Assembly: GCA_016840095.1 (NCBI GenBank)
Contig: JAEOSZ010000024.1
Location: 44,958 to 108,957, forward strand
From: Candidatus Heimdallarchaeota archaeon
GTDB taxonomy: Archaea; Asgardarchaeota; Heimdallarchaeia; Heimdallarchaeales; Heimdallarchaeaceae
Length of the DNA stretch: 64,000 bases
Direction: 5' to 3'
A program made the position numbers and the translations under genes. Every line of letters begins with the position of its first letter. The first letter of the stretch is position 1. The notes beneath the pieces are model-generated. The model worked only from the letters and a program-made list of their open reading frames with translations. It ran no database searches and had not been told where the DNA came from. Of the stretch, positions 55,674 through 63,186 are shown piece by piece.

Positions 55674-56881
55674 TATTCAAACCTTTCAATAACTTCTTCA
55701 GCTGTGAATGTTGTTTTACTAATTGCCCCTTCTAATGCTTTGACATCTTTAAGGCCATTTCCAGTAATAACTAGACACACTTTGTCTGTTTTAGTTATTT
55801 TTCCCTCGTAAATAAGTTTTTTCAGCCCTCCGTAAGGAACAGCACCAGCAGGTTCTGCAAAGATTCCGGTCTTTCCTAATTCCTTGATTGCATCAAGAAT
55901 TTCAGCATCATTAAGAGAAATGAAATATCCACCACTTGCTTCAACATAAGTACAAGCTTTAATGACATCTCTAGGTTTCCCTACAGAAATACTATCAGCT
56001 AATGTAGCTCCTGAGATTGATATTGGTTTGTATGGTTTTCCCTTTTCAAATGCTTCCTTAATTGCAGGAATACCTTCAGCTTGAACTCCAATAATTTTTG
56101 GTATTTTATCAGTTAGTCCTATTTCCTTAAACTCCCAAAAACCTTTGTAAAGAGAACTAACAACAGTACCATCTCCTACACCTATGAAGACATAATCAGG
56201 AACCTCAAAGTTGTTCTGGATTACTATTTCAAAAGCTCCTGTTTTCTTTCCTTCTAGAAGATAAGGATTAATTGCAGCATGTCTACAATACCAACCTTTC
56301 TCAAGACCTAAATCTAGAGAGAGATCATAAACTTCATCGTAAGTTCCTTCAACTGCATATACTTCTGCACCAGAAATTTCTAATTGAGCTCTTTTACCAG
56401 CTGGTATAGCTGCGGGAACAAAAATGTATGTTTTCATGGGAGTATGAGCATTAAGCATAGCTAAAGATGAAGCAGCATTACCAGTTGATGCACAAAAAAG
56501 GATTTCATTACCTTCATCTATTGCTTTGTTAATAGCAATAGAACTAGCACGATCTTTATAGGAACTAGAAGGATTAGAACCATCATATTTTACGAGTACA
56601 TCTTTCAAACCGAGAAGATCAAATTTGTACAATGGTGTGCCACCAACATATTCATCCAACTTCAATTTTGATTCTGTTGGCAGCAAAAAATCAAATTGAT
56701 ACATAGAAGCTTTGTTATAGAATAGTCTCTCTTTGATAGAAGCATCTGCTTTAAGAGATTCATAATCATAAATAACTTCTAATGTACCCATAATTTTTCC
56801 ACAATCTTCACAATAGTAAAGACCGGGTTTTGGTTCAAATTCCTTTTTGCAGGTTATACACCTTAAGATATAAGTTGTCAT
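55673..56881 (-). CDS. Threonine synthase-like PLP-dependent enzyme
   Basis: ATG 56881 is chosen because it forms an ATGA overlap with the flavoprotein gene; TTG 56914 lies inside that gene. The N-terminus has a rubredoxin-like zinc knuckle (Cys8, Cys11, Cys24, Cys27), then PSSSYKDRAS with the PLP lysine Lys109, and FCASTGNAASSLAML. This matches threonine synthase. In the E. coli cluster with ssnA and xdhD a fold-type II PLP enzyme (YgeX, diaminopropionate ammonia-lyase) occupies the comparable role, so an ammonia-lyase or related activity within nitrogen catabolism is also possible. Sequence alone does not decide. Confidence 0.75.
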   Translation of the reverse strand: MTTYILRCITCKKEFEPKPGLYYCEDCGKIMGTLEVIYDYESLKADASIKERLFYNKASMYQFDFLLPTESKLKLDEYVGGTPLYKFDLLGLKDVLVKYDGSNPSSSYKDRASSIAINKAIDEGNEILFCASTGNAASSLAMLNAHTPMKTYIFVPAAIPAGKRAQLEISGAEVYAVEGTYDEVYDLSLDLGLEKGWYCRHAAINPYLLEGKKTGAFEIVIQNNFEVPDYVFIGVGDGTVVSSLYKGFWEFKEIGLTDKIPKIIGVQAEGIPAIKEAFEKGKPYKPISISGATLADSISVGKPRDVIKACTYVEASGGYFISLNDAEILDAIKELGKTGIFAEPAGAVPYGGLKKLIYEGKITKTDKVCLVITGNGLKDVKALEGAISKTTFTAEEVIERFE

Positions 56882-57957
56882 CTTAACACTCCATAAATTG
56901 CATCTACAGGACAACGAGACTCACACAATCCACAATGTATACATTTCTCTTTGTCTACTACAATGTGATCTTCAGCAGCTGAAAGTGCTACAGCTGGACA
57001 GATTTTTACACAAATCATACACATAGTACATTTTTCATTAAAGGATGGGTGATTATCAACAGCTGTATCAACCTCTTTGAAAATTGTAGTTTTTCTAGTT
57101 TGTCTGATTTCTTCAATAGATGAAAAACCATATTTTTCAAGTGCTTTTGGAAGATCCTTAACAATTTTATCATAAAGACCTCTTCCTTTAATCAAAGCAG
57201 AAGAAAGCATTTGTACCAAGTCTGCTCCAGCAAGGATGAACTCAAGAACATCTTCAGCTTTTGCGATACCACCAACTCCAATAATGGGAATGTCTGGAAA
57301 AGCTTTTCTAATGTTGTAAATCCGATGGAGTGCAACTGGTTTTATTGGTGGACCACTCATCCAGATTTGTTCTGCTAATAAAACTGATCTTGCCTTAAGA
57401 TCTATAGCTGTTCCTGGACCGAGTGAGTTTATAGCAACTATTCCTGTTGCCCCTGAATCAATTACTGTTTTTACAAAACCAACGAAATCAACAATGTGAG
57501 GACTAAGTTTCATAAAAATAGGTTTATCTGTATTTGCTCTTATACTCTTGACTATTCCTGGAAGCAAATCTTCTGAAACATAATGAGTTGAAATTTCAAA
57601 CATATCTGCAAAAGGATCAAGTTTTGGAATCAGATATCCGAAATCTTCTTCTTTGTACCCAGCACTGATAACGATTGGTTTTTTCTTCTCTTTGTGGATC
57701 ACAGGAAGGATATCCTTTATCCAAACATCTGAGTGGTGTTCAGACCATAACTCACAATTATAGATTACATTTGTTGTTCCTGCTATGCAAGGTTTAGGTA
57801 CAACTGCACCTTCAACAGATATAGTTTTAGCAACATTGTAACCACATGAATTATTGTTGAAAAATTGCATGTTTTCTAGACCCTCAACAATTGGTCCTGC
57901 TGCGGGTCCAAGAGGGTTGTTAAATTTTAAACCTAGAATTTTAACTGATAAGTCCAT
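56878..57957 (-). CDS. Dihydroorotate/dihydropyrimidine dehydrogenase-like flavoprotein with ferredoxin domain
   Basis: A TIM-barrel FMN domain (NNPLGPAAGPIVEG at the start, IIGVGGIAKAEDVLEFILAGADLVQ for FMN phosphate binding) is followed by a C-terminal 2x[4Fe-4S] ferredoxin module, CTMCMICVKICP and CIHCGLCESRCP. This is the layout of the PreA catalytic subunit of dihydropyrimidine dehydrogenase. No partner PreT-like subunit is adjacent. It follows ssnA without a gap and overlaps the PLP gene, so it belongs to the purine-type operon and may reduce or oxidise a heterocyclic intermediate. Confidence 0.8.
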   Translation of the reverse strand: MDLSVKILGLKFNNPLGPAAGPIVEGLENMQFFNNNSCGYNVAKTISVEGAVVPKPCIAGTTNVIYNCELWSEHHSDVWIKDILPVIHKEKKKPIVISAGYKEEDFGYLIPKLDPFADMFEISTHYVSEDLLPGIVKSIRANTDKPIFMKLSPHIVDFVGFVKTVIDSGATGIVAINSLGPGTAIDLKARSVLLAEQIWMSGPPIKPVALHRIYNIRKAFPDIPIIGVGGIAKAEDVLEFILAGADLVQMLSSALIKGRGLYDKIVKDLPKALEKYGFSSIEEIRQTRKTTIFKEVDTAVDNHPSFNEKCTMCMICVKICPAVALSAAEDHIVVDKEKCIHCGLCESRCPVDAIYGVLR

Positions 57958-59274
57958 TTAAGCATCTCCTAATCTTTCCCAAACTGCTTGAGAAGCTATT
58001 TGAGCGTTCTTATATAATGTTTCCTCATTAAAGATACTCTTGTAGTTCTCTATGAGAGTTTTTCCTTTAACTATTACACAAGAAGGTCTGAAGTTTTCGA
58101 ATAGTCCAAAGAAAACATGACCAAAAGCGTTAGTTTTATCCATATTAGTAGGATTGATATAAGGAATAAGTACAAAATCGGCAACATAGCCATTTTTGAT
58201 TTTACCAATCTTAATACCCATTCGACGTCCGAAATATTCATATGAATCGTTGATGTATTTTAGTAGTTCATCAAAACCTATTCCTGCTGCATCTTTAATT
58301 CCGGCTTTACCAGCAAAGAAGAAGTATGTCCATTCTTTTGCAATATTTGTCCCTAAACCATCATTCCCAATAAGAATCTGAATATTATTTTTTCTAAAAA
58401 GATCGATATTGAAAGCTCCAACTGCATTGTTCATGTTTGATGTAGGATTAAGGGCGATCACTGCTTTATTTTGATTGATGAATTTAGCTTCATCTTCATC
58501 AATATGGACACAATGAGCAAGTATAGAATCTTTGTTGAGCATTCCAAATTTTAGGTATCGGTTGACTACTCTCGAATTGTATTTCTCGAGTGAGTCAAAT
58601 TCGTCTTCAATACTTTCTGCAACATGAACATGGATAGGTGCTCCAGCTAGAACTCTTGATACTTTATCGAGTGTTTCCTCTGAAAGACTCATTGAAGCAT
58701 GCAATCCAAACATTCCTTTAGCATCAAAAGCATCATACTTCAGTCCTGCTAAGTTTTCTTCAATACATTCATCTACATTGAACCGATCACTTGTTTCGAA
58801 GCAGAATATCCCTCTCATTCCAAGCTTATCAACAATTGCGCTCTTAAGTGCATCAAGACTACCAATGATATCAATACCACTAGCATGATGATCAATCAAA
58901 GAAGTTACTCCACTTTTCAATGATTCTAAACCATAAACCATAGCACTATGGAAAGTAGCAGTATTATCTAATTTGCTATCAAACTTCCACCAAAGCTGTT
59001 CTAAAATGTCTTTGAAGCTTTTAGGACTAAAAGGAATAGCTGCACCTCTAACAAGAGTTGAATAAATGTGAGTATGGAAGTTAATTAAACCTGGAAGAAG
59101 AATTTTACCTTTTCCATCAATGATTTCACCATCAAATTTTGGAAATTTCTCCATACTTCCAACTTCAATGATCTCCTTACCATAAATACAAAAACCATTT
59201 TCAAAATAGGTCTCATAATCATAGATTTTAACGTTGATTATAGCCTTCATGATTTTACTATTACCTTCTTTCAT
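57958..59274 (-). CDS. ssnA: SsnA-like amidohydrolase
   Basis: The amidohydrolase metal site is clear: HTH (67, 69), HVHVAE, AHCVHI and GNDGLG. Characteristic SsnA segments are LWWKFDSKLDNTATFHSAMVYGLESLKSG, DHHASGIDIIGSLD and NPTSNMNNAVG, which I match from memory of the family. SsnA accompanies xanthine dehydrogenase and YgfK genes in bacterial purine-degradation loci. It is the first gene of the operon. An alternative start is the ATG at 59250, preceded by GAAGGT; the N-terminal eight residues are not conserved in the family as I know it. Confidence 0.82.
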   Translation of the reverse strand: MKEGNSKIMKAIINVKIYDYETYFENGFCIYGKEIIEVGSMEKFPKFDGEIIDGKGKILLPGLINFHTHIYSTLVRGAAIPFSPKSFKDILEQLWWKFDSKLDNTATFHSAMVYGLESLKSGVTSLIDHHASGIDIIGSLDALKSAIVDKLGMRGIFCFETSDRFNVDECIEENLAGLKYDAFDAKGMFGLHASMSLSEETLDKVSRVLAGAPIHVHVAESIEDEFDSLEKYNSRVVNRYLKFGMLNKDSILAHCVHIDEDEAKFINQNKAVIALNPTSNMNNAVGAFNIDLFRKNNIQILIGNDGLGTNIAKEWTYFFFAGKAGIKDAAGIGFDELLKYINDSYEYFGRRMGIKIGKIKNGYVADFVLIPYINPTNMDKTNAFGHVFFGLFENFRPSCVIVKGKTLIENYKSIFNEETLYKNAQIASQAVWERLGDA

Positions 59275-59422
59275 AAGAATTTTTTCTTTTCATGTAAATA
59301 AGAGAGAAATAATTGATTTTATAGAAATTTCAGAAAAAAGGGAAAATACTTTTCATTTAGATGCTGTAAGATAATTATCATATGAAAAATTAAATTCTCA
59401 ATTTATTTGAGAGGTTAGAAAA

Positions 59423-61168
59423 ATGAAAAAAAGTAATAATAAACAGATTATAGTTTTAAGTATTCTAATTTTAGGTTTTTTAATAAGTGCTTCTTCATGG
59501 AATACTTATAATTCAAAAGCTATTGTTAATGAAATAATAAATCAAAATGAAATAGAATTATACAATCCTTTAGCTTGGAATTGGAATTTGACAGAAGTAA
59601 TATCAACAGATAGTATTAGTCAATCAGGAACTCCTTCTATTGGAGCAGATCTTGAAGGGAATATCCACATAGTTTGGGGGGATGCATATAATTATAGTGA
59701 CTCTGGCTCTGATTGGGATATATGCTATAAACGTTGGAACTCTTCCACTTCTTCATGGACAGCTATAGAAGTTATTTCTCCTGAAAGCACAGAACAGTCT
59801 ATTTTTACTTCTTTAGATGTGGATATAGCTGGAAATGTACATGTAGTTTGGCGGGATGCTACTGATTATGCAAGTGCTGGAACTGATCAAGATATATTTT
59901 ACAAACGATGGGATGCTTCTACTAGCACATGGGGTGCTCTAGAGGTTGTTTCAACAGAGAGTACCCAAAATTCTGGTAGCCCATCTATAGATGCAGATAA
60001 TAAAGGAAATATTCATGTTGTATGGAGTGACAGTACTGATTATGCAAGTGCTGGAACAGACATAGATATATTTTACAAAAGATGGGATATTATAACTTCC
60101 TCATGGACAACAACAGAGGTTGTATCTACAGAAAGCACATCTCTATCAGACGATTCTTCAGTAACAACAGATGCTTTTGGAAACATTCATGTGGTTTGGA
60201 TTGATTTCACTAATTATGATGGTTCTGGAACAGACACAGATATATTTTATAAACGATGGGATGCTTCTATCTCCTCATGGACAACAACAGAGGTTGTGTC
60301 AACTGAGAGTACAGATTTTTCTTTTTCCCCCTCTATCACAGTGGATTCATCTTATTTTATCCATATAGCCTGGCAGGATGAAACCGATTATGCAAATGCT
60401 GGAACAGATAGAGATATCTTCTATAAACAATGGAATTCCGCTACTTCCTCATGGACTACAACGGGTGTCATTTCTACAGAAAGCACAGGTGATTCTTACG
60501 TACCTAAAATAGCGATAGATTCTCAGAATAATTTGCATATTGTTTGGTATGATTACACTAACATTGTGGATTCAGGTTCAGATGAAGACATTTTTTACAG
60601 ACGCTTGAATGCTAAAAGTCAAACTTGGTCTCCTCTAGAAGTTGTTTCTACAGAAAGTACGAGTGGTTCAATGGGATCATCTATGATTGTTGATTCTGCA
60701 GATCAAATCCTAACGGTTTGGGTTGACTCCACTGATTATGAAGAAGCAGAGACAGATCAAGATATTTTCTTCAAAAGAACTTTAGATTTTCCTGATGCAC
60801 CTGAACTTGCTTTTATTGTCCCTAATCCTACTGAAACTTCTATTGTTTCAATTGACTGGAATAATATCTCAAGAGCAAATAGCTACTTCATCTACCGATC
60901 TGATTATTACATCTGGTCAGTAGAAGAACTCACTCCTATTGATGAAGTAAGCAATAGTTACTATGCTGATACCTTACCTACTGAAGGTTTCTTTTACTAT
61001 GTAATTGTTGCAAGCAATTATGTAGGAAATAGTTCTCATTCAAACTGTCAATATGTTGAATACAGACTCCCTCATGTCAGAGAGTTCACAATAATTTCTA
61101 GTTTAATCATCGGAGCTATGGTAATATCCTTAGTAGTGATGAAAACTCGAAGAAACAAAATATCATGA
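59423..61168 (+). CDS. Seven-bladed beta-propeller surface protein with FN3-like domain and anchor
   Basis: A signal peptide (MKKSNNKQIIVLSILILGFLIS) is followed by seven repeats of about 57 residues (about residues 57-455), each built on the scheme EV(V/I)STEST-x(n)-GN(I/V)H(V/I)VW-x-D-x-T-x-YA-x-AG-x-D-x-DIFYKRW. Seven repeats suit a seven-bladed propeller. A fibronectin-III-like domain (APELAFIVPNPTETS...YVEYRLP) and the anchor VREF plus hydrophobic helix plus KTRRNKIS complete it. A GAGGT at 59410-59414 supports the start. Probably a cell-surface binding or adhesion protein. Confidence 0.85.
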   Translation: MKKSNNKQIIVLSILILGFLISASSWNTYNSKAIVNEIINQNEIELYNPLAWNWNLTEVISTDSISQSGTPSIGADLEGNIHIVWGDAYNYSDSGSDWDICYKRWNSSTSSWTAIEVISPESTEQSIFTSLDVDIAGNVHVVWRDATDYASAGTDQDIFYKRWDASTSTWGALEVVSTESTQNSGSPSIDADNKGNIHVVWSDSTDYASAGTDIDIFYKRWDIITSSWTTTEVVSTESTSLSDDSSVTTDAFGNIHVVWIDFTNYDGSGTDTDIFYKRWDASISSWTTTEVVSTESTDFSFSPSITVDSSYFIHIAWQDETDYANAGTDRDIFYKQWNSATSSWTTTGVISTESTGDSYVPKIAIDSQNNLHIVWYDYTNIVDSGSDEDIFYRRLNAKSQTWSPLEVVSTESTSGSMGSSMIVDSADQILTVWVDSTDYEEAETDQDIFFKRTLDFPDAPELAFIVPNPTETSIVSIDWNNISRANSYFIYRSDYYIWSVEELTPIDEVSNSYYADTLPTEGFFYYVIVASNYVGNSSHSNCQYVEYRLPHVREFTIISSLIIGAMVISLVVMKTRRNKIS

Positions 61169-61197
61169 ACTAGTAATTCTAGTTCTTACTTTTTTTC
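61167..61197 (+). terminator. Intrinsic-terminator-like hairpin plus T tract
   Basis: Perfect 7-bp arms GAACTAG (61167-61173) and CTAGTTC (61179-61185) around TAATT are followed a few bases later by a seven-T run (61190-61196). It overlaps the stop codon of the propeller gene. Confidence 0.6.
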
Positions 61198-61306
61198 TTG
61201 ATATATATTCTAGAAAATGTTTTTATTTCTAGCACTTATTGTGTACAATTTGAAAAAATTCGCTTACACTTTATCGAATTGAAAAATTTGAAAAAAAGTT
61301 GATATT

Positions 61307-63052
61307 ATGAATTGCAAAATCAAAAAATTTTATGTTAGCTTGAGTAGTCTGATGATTTGTTTTTTAGTAAGTGGTTTAATTTTCAATACTCTAAGCTCAG
61401 AAGCTCTATCAGAAAAGGAAAATAATCGATACAATACTAACAATTTTGATAGATCTATTCCGAAATGGAATTCAACAGAGGTTGTTTCCACAGAAAGTAT
61501 AAGTACTTCTCACGTTCCTTCTCTTGCAATCGATTCTGCAGGGAATGTACATATAGCGTGGTGTGATAATACTAATTACGCTGGAGCGGGGAGTGATTGG
61601 GATATCTTCTATAAACAATGGGATACTTCTACTTCCTCATGGTCAACCACAGAAATTGTTTCTACAGAGAGTATAACGCATTCTTACTACCCATCTCTTG
61701 CAGTCGATTCAGTTGGGAATGTTTATGTAGTGTGGGGAGATGAAACCGATTATGCTGGAGCGGGAAGCGATCGGGATATATTCTATAAACGATGGAATGC
61801 TACCTCATCTTCGTGGACAACTACAGAAGTGGTTTCCACAGAAAGTACAGGTTATTCTCACGATTCTTCTATTGATGTAGATTCTGTAGGGAATGTACAT
61901 ATAGCCTGGGAAGATTGGACTGACTATGCTGGAGCTGGTACAGATAATGATATTTTCTATAAACGATGGAATGCTACCTCATCTTCGTGGACAACTACAG
62001 AAGTGGTTTCTACAGAAAGTACAACACATTCTTACTACCCATCTCTTGCAGTCGATTCAGTTGGGAATGTTTATGTAGTGTGGGGAGATGACACCAATTA
62101 TGCTGGAGCGGGAAGTGATCGGGATATCTTCTATAAACGATGGGATACTTCCACTTCCTCATGGACAACTACAGAAGTGGTTTCCACAGAAAGTACAGGT
62201 TATTCTCACGATTCTTCTATTGATGTAGATTCTGTAGGGAATGTCTATATAGCATGGGAAGATGTGACTAATTATGCTGGAGCTGGTAATGATGAAGATA
62301 TTTTCTACAAAAGTTGGGACGTTTTTTCTTCCGCATGGACCTCAACAGAAGTAGTTTCTACAGAAAGTACAGGTAATTCCAATGTGCCTTCTCTTGCAGT
62401 CGATTCTGTAGGGAATATCCACATATCATGGGGTGATAATACTGATTATGCTGGAGAGGGTGCAGATGAAGACATTTTCTACAAAAGTTGGGACGTTTTT
62501 TCTTCCGCATGGACCTCAACAGAAGTAGTTTCCACAGGAACCACAGGGAATTCTCACGATTCTTCTCTTGCAGTCGATTCTGTAGGGAATGTCTATATAG
62601 CATGGTGTGATAATACTGATTACGCTGGAGCGGGGAGTGATTGGGATATCTTCTATAAGTTTTCCAATATTTTTCCTATAGCACCTGAACTAGCTTTTAT
62701 AGTTCCCAATCCTACAGATGTAAATACTATTTTTCTCGATTGGAATAATATTACTTCAGCTACAAGTTACTTTGTTTATCGTAACACATATTACATCTGG
62801 TCAGCGGATGAACTAGTTCCAATTGCTGAAGTTACTACTAGTTTTTATGTTGATACTCTACCAGCAGAAGGTTATTTCTACTATGTTATTGTTGCCACTA
62901 ACTTTGTTGGAAACAGGTCTCAATCTAATTGTCAATATGTTGAATACAAACTCCCTCATGTAAGAGAATTCACATTAATTACTGGATTAATACTTGGAGT
63001 AATAGTAGTCTCAATAGTTATTCTGAGAACAAGAAGAACTAAACTAAAATGA
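61307..63052 (+). CDS. Seven-bladed beta-propeller surface protein, tandem paralogue
   Basis: The protein is also 581 residues, with the same order as its upstream paralogue: signal region, seven blades beginning at residue 57, FN3-like domain, VREF anchor and TRRTKLK tail. Blades 2-7 are exceptionally alike (for example TEVVSTESTGYSHDSSIDVD appears twice), and DNA identity runs over 60 bases between blades. This indicates recent duplication or conversion of blades inside the gene. The surface ligand is unknown. Confidence 0.85.
   Translation: MNCKIKKFYVSLSSLMICFLVSGLIFNTLSSEALSEKENNRYNTNNFDRSIPKWNSTEVVSTESISTSHVPSLAIDSAGNVHIAWCDNTNYAGAGSDWDIFYKQWDTSTSSWSTTEIVSTESITHSYYPSLAVDSVGNVYVVWGDETDYAGAGSDRDIFYKRWNATSSSWTTTEVVSTESTGYSHDSSIDVDSVGNVHIAWEDWTDYAGAGTDNDIFYKRWNATSSSWTTTEVVSTESTTHSYYPSLAVDSVGNVYVVWGDDTNYAGAGSDRDIFYKRWDTSTSSWTTTEVVSTESTGYSHDSSIDVDSVGNVYIAWEDVTNYAGAGNDEDIFYKSWDVFSSAWTSTEVVSTESTGNSNVPSLAVDSVGNIHISWGDNTDYAGEGADEDIFYKSWDVFSSAWTSTEVVSTGTTGNSHDSSLAVDSVGNVYIAWCDNTDYAGAGSDWDIFYKFSNIFPIAPELAFIVPNPTDVNTIFLDWNNITSATSYFVYRNTYYIWSADELVPIAEVTTSFYVDTLPAEGYFYYVIVATNFVGNRSQSNCQYVEYKLPHVREFTLITGLILGVIVVSIVILRTRRTKLK
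61475..62657 (+). repeat. Seven tandem propeller-blade repeats, about 174 bp each
   Basis: DNA blocks recur at exact multiples of one blade. 61679-61743 equals 62027-62091 (offset 348, two blades); 62301-62358 equals 62475-62532 (offset 174); 61791 onward recurs at 61965 (offset 174). The similarity at DNA level exceeds what protein constraint would require, so the copies are young. Blades within the upstream paralogue are much more diverged. Confidence 0.85.
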
Positions 63053-63081
63053 ACTAGTTCAATCTAGTTCTAACTTTTTTT
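63051..63081 (+). terminator. Intrinsic-terminator-like hairpin plus T tract
   Basis: Arms GAACTAG (63051-63057) and CTAGTTC (63064-63070) around TTCAAT are followed by TAAC and a seven-T run (63075-63081). It repeats the arrangement after the preceding paralogue with the same arms. Confidence 0.6.
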
Positions 63082-63186
63082 CTTTCTCATAATCTATGTG
63101 AAAAACATTTTTTTACATCTAGCAACTATTGATACTAATATACAATTCTCTTAAAACTGAAAGAGAACATATTAAAAGGTGATTTT

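Noticed and set aside
61475..62657. CRISPR-like or mobile-element repeats
   Set aside because: The repeats are multiples of three bases, in frame and encode propeller blades; there are no spacers, no transposase and no terminal inverted repeats.
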